Shown: positions 26,726-34,384 of the stretch, one piece after another
How positions within the stretch are numbered: position 1 is the stretch's first letter
Layout of the letters: each line of letters begins with the position of its first letter
Assembly: GCA_004172935.1 (NCBI GenBank)
Contig: SDZD01000015.1
Coordinates: 43,057 to 107,056, forward strand
From: a bacterium
Lineage (GTDB): Bacteria > Armatimonadota > Abditibacteriia > Abditibacteriales > Abditibacteriaceae
Reading direction: 5' to 3'
DNA: 64,000 nucleotides
Notes under the pieces: model-generated
The model's input: only the letters and a program-made list of their open reading frames with translations
Told to the model about the DNA's origin: nothing
Database searches by the model: none
Program-made: the position numbers and the translations under genes

Positions 26726-27672
26726 GACAGATTAGCTTTTTTATCTTCGCACGCCGTCTCTCGAAAGAGAGCCGTCGAATAATAACGTTCGGCGCGGTCG
26801 CATAGGATAGTAACTATCGCTCCTTCGACCTTCTGTTCCTGAGCCACACGCAAAGCGGCCACGACGTTCGCCCCCGAACTGGTGCCCACCAGCAAACCGA
26901 ATTCGCGCCCCAGCCGCTTTGTCATCGCCAGAGCATCATTGCTGCTGACTTTGGTGTGCCCATCAACCGGGGCGTACTTCATCAAGTCGGGCATAAAGCC
27001 ATCGGCCACACCTTCGATGCGATGACAACACGGCATCTCATCATCCAGAATCGCCGCTTCTGCTGGCTCCATCGCCCACACCTTACAATTCGGGTTCGCC
27101 GTTTTAAGCGCCTTCCCCACGCCCGCCAGTGTGCCCCCCGTCCCATACCCGCTCACAAACAAACCGATGGGTCCCTCGACTTGTTTGAGAATCTCCTGCC
27201 CCGTCGTGGTCAGATGGTCCTCGACGTTGAGTTCGTTCTCGAACTGACGGGGCAAAAAGATGCGCGGGTCGTTCTCGGCCATCTGGCGCGTGATGTTGAT
27301 TCCGGTGGTGTAGTTGCCATCCGAATCGAACAGCACCACTTCGCCGCCGAGTTGGCGAATCAGCCAGCGCCGCTCGAAGGAAGCGCCTTCCGACAATAAA
27401 ATTTGTACCCGATAGCCCTTAGCGACTCCCACCATCGCGAAGGCGATTCCGGTGTTGCCACTGGAGCATTCGACGATGATGGAGTCGGGCTTCAAAATCC
27501 CCCGCCGCTCGGCGTCTTCGATGATGTAGGCCGCAATGCGATCTTTGATACTCCCCGAAGGGTTCATGAACTCGCACTTAACCCAGATCGTTTGATCGGA
27601 CTCGGCAAAATAAAGCGGCAAAACGGGCGTGTTGCCAATCAGCGACCAGACACCAACGGAAGACTTTGTCAT
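26722..27672 (-). CDS. Cysteine synthase / cystathionine beta-synthase family PLP enzyme
   Basis: 316 aa, cytoplasmic fold type II PLP enzyme. 'SLIGNTPVLPL', the PLP lysine in 'MNPSGSIKDRIA', 'ECSSGNTGIAFA' for phosphate contact and 'SGYGTGGTLAGVG' match CysK/CBS enzymes. It would make cysteine from O-acetylserine and sulfide, or act on a related substrate. Translational coupling to a sulfatase suggests a way to assimilate sulfur released from sulfated glycans (inference). ATG 27672 aligns with the family start; the frame is open to 27696. Confidence 0.88.
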   Translation of the reverse strand: MTKSSVGVWSLIGNTPVLPLYFAESDQTIWVKCEFMNPSGSIKDRIAAYIIEDAERRGILKPDSIIVECSSGNTGIAFAMVGVAKGYRVQILLSEGASFERRWLIRQLGGEVVLFDSDGNYTTGINITRQMAENDPRIFLPRQFENELNVEDHLTTTGQEILKQVEGPIGLFVSGYGTGGTLAGVGKALKTANPNCKVWAMEPAEAAILDDEMPCCHRIEGVADGFMPDLMKYAPVDGHTKVSSNDALAMTKRLGREFGLLVGTSSGANVVAALRVAQEQKVEGAIVTILCDRAERYYSTALFRETACEDKKANLS

Positions 27673-27711
27673 AGGAAACTCAACTAACAGGCACAAATTT
27701 TATCGCCCGGT

Positions 27712-28554
27712 TTAGCTGCGCCCAAGAATCGTGTCCATCGCCTTCGATATATCTGCTAATTGGTCCTCTGCGCCAAAAAACTCTGCCGTAACAGGCCCGA
27801 AATAATTGGCTTTTTTCAGAGCCTCAATCACAGCCGGATAATCGGTGTCGCCTTCCAACAGCGGGCAGAATCCATCGAGCGTTCCGACCGATTTTTTGAA
27901 GTCTTTGAAGTGGACGCGCGTGATGCGCTCGCCCAAAATGCGAACCCACTGTTCGGGGTATCCCGTCAGCACAACGTTACCGACATCAAAGTAGCATCCC
28001 ACACGCGGCGAATTGACTTCCTGTAAAAATGCGCGAAATTCGAGCGGAGAGAGCAACCATTTGTTCCAAACGTTCTCTACTCCCACCGAAACGCCCACTT
28101 CTTCGGCTACAGGTGCGATTTCCTTCAATGAAGCGAGGGCATTATTCCATGCATCCTCGTAATCGGTAACAACAAAGCCATCGATGAAGTCTGCTCCCAC
28201 TCCACCGGGCACCAGAAGCATGGCATCAATGCCCAGATAGGAGCAAACACGCAAAGCTTTCTGCGCCAGCTCGATGCCTTTGGCGCGAACTGCGGGGTCG
28301 TTGGAAGTAATGGGGAAATCCCAGCCGAAGCCGGAAGCCATCGAAGCCAGCTTGATGCCCTCTTTTTCGGCGGCTTCACGCACGGCGGCGCACTCGTCGG
28401 GAGTCGAGTCAAAATTGACCTGATAGGAAAGCGGAAAACCTTCGCTGCCAACCGACACCTCGACGGCTTCGAAACCGTGCTGGCGGGCCAGAGAAAACAC
28501 TTCTTGAGGCGAGCGCGAAGGATCGAAAGCCCAGGTGGAAATGGATTTGAGCAT
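27712..28554 (-). CDS. Sugar phosphate isomerase/epimerase (xylose isomerase-like TIM barrel)
   Basis: 280 aa. 'MLKSISTWAFDPSRSPQEVF' starts the barrel, and 'VGVENVWNKWLLSP', 'GCYFDVGNVVLTGYP', 'RVHFKDFKK' and 'VTAEFFG' carry the Glu, Asp, His and Glu metal ligands of the AP endonuclease 2/sugar isomerase superfamily. Substrates range from hexulose phosphates to inosose. First gene of the four-gene unit ending at 24262. The upstream region is shared with the divergent tdh promoter and operator copy 9 is 179 bp away. The frame extends to 28659 but ATG 28554 matches the family N-terminus. Confidence 0.87.
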   Translation of the reverse strand: MLKSISTWAFDPSRSPQEVFSLARQHGFEAVEVSVGSEGFPLSYQVNFDSTPDECAAVREAAEKEGIKLASMASGFGWDFPITSNDPAVRAKGIELAQKALRVCSYLGIDAMLLVPGGVGADFIDGFVVTDYEDAWNNALASLKEIAPVAEEVGVSVGVENVWNKWLLSPLEFRAFLQEVNSPRVGCYFDVGNVVLTGYPEQWVRILGERITRVHFKDFKKSVGTLDGFCPLLEGDTDYPAVIEALKKANYFGPVTAEFFGAEDQLADISKAMDTILGRS

Positions 28555-28733
28555 AAGATGTAAAACTAAGCTATTGGAAAGTGTGGCGGAAGCCAAAAGC
28601 CTTGTGGCTTGGCTTCTTGACGATCCAACTTTGCAATGACCAAAAGACCAAACACGCAAAAAACGAATGCCGAGGTGAGTGTCGCAATATGTTGCGCCCT
28701 CCCCCTCTTTTTCGTCGCCGCGTAGTATGCTGT

Positions 28734-28747
28734 CTAACAGGTGTCAG
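28734..28747. promoter_or_regulatory. 14-bp palindromic operator, copy 9
   Basis: CTAACAGGTGTCAG, an exact consensus match, 46 bp upstream of tdh and downstream of a weak TAGTAT (28723-28728). It may act on tdh-kbl, on the divergent isomerase unit, or both. Confidence 0.78.
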
Positions 28748-28793
28748 CCTGCAAGGGAATTTTTTTCGTCCCCGCTGCTAATTCCAAACTATT

Positions 28794-29834
28794 ATGAAGG
28801 CATTGGTCAAAAAGTATGCTGAGCCAGGATTATGGCTCGAAGAGGTGCCAGAGCCGACGGTCGGTGTCAACGATGTTTTGATTCGTGTGGCGAAGACCGG
28901 CATCTGCGGAACGGACTTTCACATCTATAACTGGGACGCCTGGGCACAAAAAACCATCCCCGTCCCTATGGTCATCGGCCATGAGTTCGTCGGCGAAATC
29001 GTCGAAGTCGGCTCTAACGTGAGCGACTTCTTCCCCGGCGAAATTGTGTCCGCTGAAGGTCACGTCGTGTGCGGTCACTGCCGCAACTGTCTCGCCGGAC
29101 GCCGTCACCTCTGTAAAAACACTTCAGGCATTGGCGTAAACCGTGCAGGCGCGTTCGCCGAGTACATCTCGGTCCCGATGACGAACGTGTGGCATCATCG
29201 CCCCGGCATTGATCCCGAAGTCGCTTCGATATTCGACCCGTTCGGCAACGCGGTTCACACCGCTTTGTCCTTCGACGTGTTGGGCGAAGATGTCCTCATC
29301 ACGGGCGCCGGCCCCATCGGATGCATGGCGGCAGCCGTCGTCAAGCACGCCGGAGCGCGCTTCGTCGTGGTGTCCGACGTTAACCCCTACCGTCTGGAAC
29401 TGGCGAAGAAACTCGGCGCCGACCTAACCGTAGATGTCCGCCACACCTCGCTGGCCGAAGTACAAAAGCAATTGGGAATGCAGGAAGGCTTCGATGTTGG
29501 TCTGGAAATGTCCGGCAACCCATCGGCCTTCAGCGACATGATCGCGCAGATGTGTCACGGTGGCAAAATCGCCATGCTCGGCATCCCGTCCCAGCCGATG
29601 CCCATCGACTGGAACAAGGTCATCTTCAACATGCTCTCCATCAAAGGCATCTATGGCCGCGAGATGTACGAGACGTGGTACAAAATGACCGTGATGCTGC
29701 AAAGCGGTTTGGACATCGCGCCCGTCATCACCCATCGCTACCACTACACCGACTTCCAGAAGGGCTTCGACGCTATGGCGTCGGGCGACTGCGGAAAAGT
29801 CGTGCTGAACTGGAGCGAACTGCCCTCGCAATAA
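28794..29834 (+). CDS. tdh: L-threonine 3-dehydrogenase
   Basis: 346 aa, cytoplasmic, zinc- and NAD-dependent. It oxidises L-threonine to 2-amino-3-ketobutyrate. The catalytic zinc site is C38 in '[15 protein letters not shown]' with H63/E64 in 'VIGHEFVGE'; the structural zinc site is C93, C96, C99 and C107 in '[16 protein letters not shown]'. The nucleotide fold has '[12 protein letters not shown]'. The length equals that of classical Tdh. The kbl gene follows 70 bp later, confirming the pathway. A copy of the glycan-regulon palindrome lies at its promoter, which is unexpected for this enzyme. Confidence 0.95.
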   Translation: MKALVKKYAEPGLWLEEVPEPTVGVNDVLIRVAKTGICGTDFHIYNWDAWAQKTIPVPMVIGHEFVGEIVEVGSNVSDFFPGEIVSAEGHVVCGHCRNCLAGRRHLCKNTSGIGVNRAGAFAEYISVPMTNVWHHRPGIDPEVASIFDPFGNAVHTALSFDVLGEDVLITGAGPIGCMAAAVVKHAGARFVVVSDVNPYRLELAKKLGADLTVDVRHTSLAEVQKQLGMQEGFDVGLEMSGNPSAFSDMIAQMCHGGKIAMLGIPSQPMPIDWNKVIFNMLSIKGIYGREMYETWYKMTVMLQSGLDIAPVITHRYHYTDFQKGFDAMASGDCGKVVLNWSELPSQ

Positions 29835-29842
29835 AAGCAACA

Positions 29843-29892
29843 GGCGCCATAAATCGCAGCCGACACCTCCGTTGGCTGCGATTTATGGCGCC
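29843..29892. other. Perfect hairpin between tdh and kbl
   Basis: GGCGCCATAAATCGCAGCC (29843-29861) pairs exactly with 29874-29892 around a 12-nt loop. No T-run follows, so it is more likely an RNA stability or attenuation element, or a small palindromic repeat, than a full terminator. Confidence 0.6.
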
Positions 29893-29904
29893 GGATAACT
29901 CATC

Positions 29905-31107
29905 ATGACCGCCTATTCTCGTTTTCAAGATCACCTGACCTCGCAACTCGACGCGACGCGCGCGGCAGGAACCTATAAATCCGAGCGCACCATCACCTCG
30001 CCGCAAGACGCCCACATCACAGTCAACGGTCGCAAGGTGCTCAACATGTGCGCCAACAACTATCTGGGCTTGGCCGAACACCCCGAAGTGCGCGCCGCTG
30101 CCGCCAAAGCACTCGATGAGTGGGGCTATGGCATGGCCTCGGTGCGCTTCATCTGCGGCACCCAGTCCATCCACAAAACGCTCGAAGAAAAACTGTCGCA
30201 GTTCCTCGGCACCGAAGACACCATCCTGTACTCGTCGTGCTTCGACGCCAACGGTGGCCTGTTTGAAACCCTGCTCGGCCCCGAAGATGCCATCATCTCC
30301 GATGCGCTCAACCACGCCTCCATCATCGACGGCGTGCGCCTGTGCAAAGCCAAGCGCTTCCGCTACGCCAATAACGACATGGCCGAACTCGAAGCGCGCT
30401 TGCAGGAAGCCAAAGACGCTCGTTTCCGCCTCATCGCCACTGATGGAGTCTTCTCGATGGACGGTGTCATCGCCAACATGAAGGCGATTTGCGACCTCGC
30501 CGATAAATACGATGCCATCGTCATGATGGACGACTCGCACGCTGTCGGCTTCCTCGGCGCCAACGGACGCGGCACCCACGAGTACACCGATGTATTGGGG
30601 CGTGTAGACATCATCACTGGCACGCTGGGCAAAGCTCTCGGCGGCGCATCCGGCGGCTACACATCGGGCCGTCGCGAGATCATCGAATTGCTCCGCCAGC
30701 GTTCGCGCCCCTATTTGTTCTCGAACACGCTCGCTCCGCCCATCGTTGGCTCATCACTGCGTGTGCTGGAGATGCTGGAAACCTCGACCGATTTGCGCGA
30801 CAAGTTGGAAGAAAACACCGCCTATTTCCGTAAAGCCATTTCGGAACTGGGCTATACCATCATCGAAAGCACGCACCCAATCACTCCAATCATGATTGGT
30901 GATGCGGCTTTGGCCTCGCGCCTTGCCGATGCATTGCTCGAAGAAGGCGTCTACGCCATTGGCTTCTCCTATCCGGTGGTGCCACTGGGCAAAGCGCGCA
31001 TCCGCATCCAGATTTCGGCGGCTCACTCGCGCGAAGACCTCGAATTCGCCATCAAAGCCTTCGCCAACGTCAAGCACCTGCTCGACGAACCTGTTGCCAC
31101 TGCCTAA
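29905..31107 (+). CDS. kbl: Glycine C-acetyltransferase (2-amino-3-ketobutyrate CoA ligase)
   Basis: 400 aa, alpha-oxoamine synthase family of PLP enzymes, cytoplasmic. It cleaves 2-amino-3-ketobutyrate with CoA to glycine and acetyl-CoA. '[18 protein letters not shown]', '[19 protein letters not shown]', '[17 protein letters not shown]' and the PLP lysine K243 in '[15 protein letters not shown]' are as in Kbl. It follows tdh as the second step of threonine breakdown. The glycine can be consumed by the gcv operon encoded at 39349-44012. Confidence 0.96.
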   Translation: MTAYSRFQDHLTSQLDATRAAGTYKSERTITSPQDAHITVNGRKVLNMCANNYLGLAEHPEVRAAAAKALDEWGYGMASVRFICGTQSIHKTLEEKLSQFLGTEDTILYSSCFDANGGLFETLLGPEDAIISDALNHASIIDGVRLCKAKRFRYANNDMAELEARLQEAKDARFRLIATDGVFSMDGVIANMKAICDLADKYDAIVMMDDSHAVGFLGANGRGTHEYTDVLGRVDIITGTLGKALGGASGGYTSGRREIIELLRQRSRPYLFSNTLAPPIVGSSLRVLEMLETSTDLRDKLEENTAYFRKAISELGYTIIESTHPITPIMIGDAALASRLADALLEEGVYAIGFSYPVVPLGKARIRIQISAAHSREDLEFAIKAFANVKHLLDEPVATA

Positions 31108-31180
31108 CCCAGCAGTAACATCGAAGAGCAAAAACCAGTCGGTTAGCCTTCGTGACCAACTGCTCGTCGTCATGAACTCA

Positions 31181-31211
31181 AACGAAGTCGCGCACTAAGC
31201 GCGACTTCGTT
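31181..31211 (+). terminator. Terminator of tdh-kbl
   Basis: AACGAAGTCGCGC (31181-31193) and its exact complement (31199-31211) around a 5-nt loop, 73 bp after the kbl stop. The trailing T-run is short. Confidence 0.65.
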
Positions 31212-31223
31212 ATTCGCAATCAT

Positions 31224-31519
31224 TCAGAAGCGCCAATTTCCGGGGCCACTCCGGTCATGAAAACACGCGATAATCGTAGCGGTGTTTTGCGAATCATCGA
31301 AAATGTAAAACAGAGAAAACGGCGCTGGACGCAAAAGCAATCGGCGCACATCGTCTTCGTAAATAACGCCCGATTCAGGAAATTGCTCCAGTTGCGCGAC
31401 TTTAACATCGACCGCTTTCACAAATTCGAGCGCCGCGTTGCGTGATTGCTCCGCCAAATTGAGTGCGATGTTCTCGACCTGTTTTCCGCCCTCGCCGAGA
31501 ACACGACAAAAGCCCTCAT
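31224..31519 (-). pseudogene. ParE/RelE-type toxin gene with a frameshift near its start
   Basis: An ATG at 31519 overlaps the antitoxin stop (ATGA) and encodes MRAFVVFSARAE, a typical ParE start, but that frame then runs out of register. The rest of the toxin ('VENIALNLAEQSRNAALEFV', 'LEQFPESGVIYEDDVRRLLL', 'PFSLFYIFDDSQNTATIIAC', 'FHDRSGPGNW') continues in the -1 frame to the stop at 31224. One extra A in the run GGAAAAC would restore MRAFVVFSARAEKQVENIAL. It may be a real loss of function, a sequencing error in a homopolymer, or frameshifting. A TTG at 31457 could start a shorter product. Confidence 0.75.
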
Positions 31520-31737
31520 AACTTGGCGAGTAACTCCGCCTTGATGTCGCTCCACACTCGCGGGGTGCCGGGATTTTCGCGGTGGTCGCGGATTGCCTCG
31601 CGCAGTTCAGCTTCCTGTTCGGGCAGTAAATTCACGTTCGCTTCTTCCCGTGCCACCCGTTCAACGACTTCGGCGCGCTCGACATCATCAAGTTCCATGA
31701 GTGCTTCAAACACTTGATCTTTGGAGAGGACAGGCAT
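31516..31737 (-). CDS. Antitoxin, addiction-module component family
   Basis: 73 aa: 'MPVLSKDQVFEALMELDDVE', 'RAEVVERVAREEANVNLLPE', 'GTPRVWSDIKAELLAKL'. It is short, acidic and helical, with an N-terminal part like the unstable-antitoxin family that pairs with ParE/RelE toxins. Its stop overlaps the toxin ATG, the usual antitoxin-first arrangement with coupled translation. The antitoxin frame is intact while the toxin frame is broken. Confidence 0.78.
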   Translation of the reverse strand: MPVLSKDQVFEALMELDDVERAEVVERVAREEANVNLLPEQEAELREAIRDHRENPGTPRVWSDIKAELLAKL

Positions 31738-31920
31738 AAAAATCTATCTCTAATTTTACTGCGAACTCTGCCATCCCACCTACAAACGCAGCAGGATTCT
31801 AACGCCCATATAAATAATTCGGCCCCATTCTCTAGCGCATATTTGAGTACGCCACAAATTTTTTAGAGAATGAAGATTTGTGCGACACAAACGGCACGTT
31901 ACGAAATCTAAATTTTATCC

Positions 31921-31934
31921 CTGACAGCTGTTAG
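31921..31934. promoter_or_regulatory. 14-bp palindromic operator, copy 10
   Basis: CTGACAGCTGTTAG, identical to copy 1, 40 bp upstream of the M60-like peptidase ATG. A TAGAAT -10 candidate (31952-31957) places the -35 at 31929-31934, inside the palindrome. Confidence 0.8.
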
Positions 31935-31974
31935 AGGAAACATTTATCGTTTAGAATTAAAGGTGCATCTCAAA

Positions 31975-34296
31975 ATGAACACGATTCGGCCTCATCACAT
32001 ATTGCTCGCGGGCGCCCTGCTCGTTTCAAGCTCTGCGTGCCGCGCTCAGCAAACGGTCACGTCCAAGCCACTCACGGCGACTGCCGCAGCAACCGCCACC
32101 GAAATCTCGGCGGCTCGTGCCACTCTGTTAACGGGCGTCACCGATGTTTTGGCCCCTGGCCTCCCCGGTGTCGTGTCGGTGTTCGGCCCTCGTGCCTTCC
32201 CCGTCATTTTGGGAACAGCTGGCGGCGGTAAAAACGCCGTCGTCGCCCCCGCAGTCGCCGCCGCCTTCACACCCAAAGGCCGCGTTGTCGCGATGGGTCA
32301 CGATGGCATGTTGGGCAAAGATGCCTGGACTGTTGGCCAGACGAAGCAATTGATACTCAACTCAGTTCGCTGGACGCAAAACGGCAAAACCGGCCCGGTC
32401 GGTGTAATGACAGGCGACGACAACGCCTCCATGATCGATGGCCTCAAAGCCAACGGTATTCAAGCACAGGCAATTAGCCACGGCGCCGCGCTCGATGGCT
32501 TTTCCACCATCATCGTCAACGGCCACCGCTTCACCGAAGCTGACGAAGCACCGCTGAAGAAATACGTCACCAACGGCGGCGGTCTGGTCATGGCGACAAC
32601 CGGCTGGGGTTGGAACTGGGGCAACGACTCGCAAACCCTCTCCAAAGACTACTTCGGCAACAAACTGCTCGCCCCTTACGGCCTGGTGTGGAGCGAAGGC
32701 ACCGTCAATGGCAATAAGAAAGATGGCGCCAACGTGTTCACCATCAGCGACATCCCCGCACTGACTAACGGCGGCACCGCGCTCACTCTTCTCGAAGCCT
32801 CCATCAAAAACCCGGCGGCCATGACAGCCGACGAAGCCAAACTCGCCTCCCGCTCGCTGAACGACTTATTAACCGGCCTTCCCCCAACCGACACCGCCAT
32901 GCAGAACCGCTTCAGCGCTCTGCTCACCACTGGCGGCGACCTGCAATTCCCCACCGACAAAGCGCCTCTTGGCCCCAACGAACCGGGCGCCCGTCTGCGC
33001 TACTTGCTCGCGCTTCGCCAAGAGCAAGCGCTGCCTGTCTCCAAAATCAAAGCCGACCCCGCCGCCTCGACATTCCCCGGCTCCGTACCAGCCGACGCCA
33101 AGACCACCACCAAAACCGTCGCCATCGACTTAGCTATTCCCCAGTGGCACTCGCTCGGCTTGTATGCCGCCCCTGGCGCCAAGGTTTCGGTCACTATTCC
33201 CGGCGATATGACGGGCAAAAAGCTGTCGGTTCGCATCGGAAGCCACACCGATAGCCTCGTCAACCTCGATTCGTGGAAGCGCTCGCCCGAAATCTCGCGC
33301 GCATTCCCGCTGACCGCCGCCACCACCGAAGTCGCCAACCCCTTCGGCGGCTTGGTGTATGTCGTTGTTCCTAATGGCATGGCGGGCCAAACCAACGTCA
33401 CCGTTTCGGGCGCCGTTGCCGCTCCGCTCTTCGAGCTGGGCAAAACCAGCGTCGCCGATTGGAAAACCACCATCCGCAACGCCCCCGGCCCGTGGGCCGA
33501 AATCGCCACCGACCGCGTCATCGTCACCGTTCCTTCGGTCAACGTGCGCGACATCGAAGACCCAACCGCAACACTCGAACTCTACAACAAAGCGTTCTTG
33601 GCGATGGCCGACCTGCGCGGCATCAAGCGCCTCAACATCGCTCCCGAACGCATCGTCGCCGACGAGCAAATTTCAGCGGGCTACATGCACTCCGGCTACC
33701 CGGTCATGACCTGGCTCGACGTGCAGAAAAAGTCGGTTGACTTCGATATGCTCAGCAAAGAAAGCTGGGGCCACTGGCACGAGTTCGGTCACAACCATCA
33801 GGTCGGTGCTTGGACACCCGAAGGCACAGGCGAAGTCACCAACAACCTGTTCGCGCTCTATGTGTGGGAAACCGTCATCGGCAAAGCTGAAGCCGATGCC
33901 CACCCCGCTCTCAAGCCCGCCGACTTCCAGAAGCAGTGGGAAAAATACGACGCGGGGGGCCGCAACTTCGAGGATTGGAAATCGAACCCCTTCCTCGCGC
34001 TTCATTCCTACCTCCAATTGAAGAACACCTTCGGTTGGGAGCCATTCAAAACCGTCTTCCGCCAGTACGAGAACATGCCCGAAGCCCAGCGTCCGCAAAC
34101 CGATCAGGAAAAGCGCGACCAGTGGATGATTCGCTTCTCGAAGGCCATCGGCAAGAACCTCGGCCCGTTCTACGCCGCCTGGGGCGTGCCCATCACCCAA
34201 AGCGCCCGCGACGCCGTCAAAGACTTGCCCACATGGATGCCCACCACCGAGCAAACGCTTGGTATCCCCACCAACTTGGCAGTCAAAGCCGAATAA
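31975..34296 (+). CDS. Secreted M60-like (enhancin/mucinase-type) zinc metallopeptidase
   Basis: 773 aa. Signal peptide MNTIRPHHILLAGALLVSSS; the start is set by AGGTG nine bases upstream. The N-terminal half resembles a class I amidotransferase-like fold ('AISHGAALDGFSTIIVNGHR', 'KKYVTNGGGLVMATTGWGW'). A beta domain typical of M60 proteins follows ('PQWHSLGLYAAPGAKV', 'VRIGSHTDSLVNLDSWKRSP', 'NPFGGLVYVVVPNG'). The catalytic motif is HEFGHNHQ (H602, E603, H606, Q609) with a downstream Glu in 'GTGEVTNN'. Family members cleave mucin-type O-glycoproteins. The operator at 31921 links it to the glycosidase units. Confidence 0.92.
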   Translation: MNTIRPHHILLAGALLVSSSACRAQQTVTSKPLTATAAATATEISAARATLLTGVTDVLAPGLPGVVSVFGPRAFPVILGTAGGGKNAVVAPAVAAAFTPKGRVVAMGHDGMLGKDAWTVGQTKQLILNSVRWTQNGKTGPVGVMTGDDNASMIDGLKANGIQAQAISHGAALDGFSTIIVNGHRFTEADEAPLKKYVTNGGGLVMATTGWGWNWGNDSQTLSKDYFGNKLLAPYGLVWSEGTVNGNKKDGANVFTISDIPALTNGGTALTLLEASIKNPAAMTADEAKLASRSLNDLLTGLPPTDTAMQNRFSALLTTGGDLQFPTDKAPLGPNEPGARLRYLLALRQEQALPVSKIKADPAASTFPGSVPADAKTTTKTVAIDLAIPQWHSLGLYAAPGAKVSVTIPGDMTGKKLSVRIGSHTDSLVNLDSWKRSPEISRAFPLTAATTEVANPFGGLVYVVVPNGMAGQTNVTVSGAVAAPLFELGKTSVADWKTTIRNAPGPWAEIATDRVIVTVPSVNVRDIEDPTATLELYNKAFLAMADLRGIKRLNIAPERIVADEQISAGYMHSGYPVMTWLDVQKKSVDFDMLSKESWGHWHEFGHNHQVGAWTPEGTGEVTNNLFALYVWETVIGKAEADAHPALKPADFQKQWEKYDAGGRNFEDWKSNPFLALHSYLQLKNTFGWEPFKTVFRQYENMPEAQRPQTDQEKRDQWMIRFSKAIGKNLGPFYAAWGVPITQSARDAVKDLPTWMPTTEQTLGIPTNLAVKAE

Positions 34297-34314
34297 CTTC
34301 CGGCGCGACTTCAA

Positions 34315-34344
34315 AAGGGGCTTGCTTTCAACGGCAAGCCCCTT
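34315..34344 (+). terminator. Hairpin after M60 peptidase gene
   Basis: AAGGGGCTTGC and GCAAGCCCCTT are perfect 11-bp arms around 8 nt, in the 88-bp gap before the membrane protein gene. With no clear T-run it may only partly terminate, allowing read-through. Confidence 0.55.
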
Positions 34345-34384
34345 CCCTTTGCAATTCGACCATTCCAGATAGCCCGTAATTTCC

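Noticed and set aside
31224..31457. Intact toxin starting at TTG 31457
   Set aside because: It would lack the first strand of the ParE fold, and the missing part is present just upstream in another frame, so a frameshift is the better reading.
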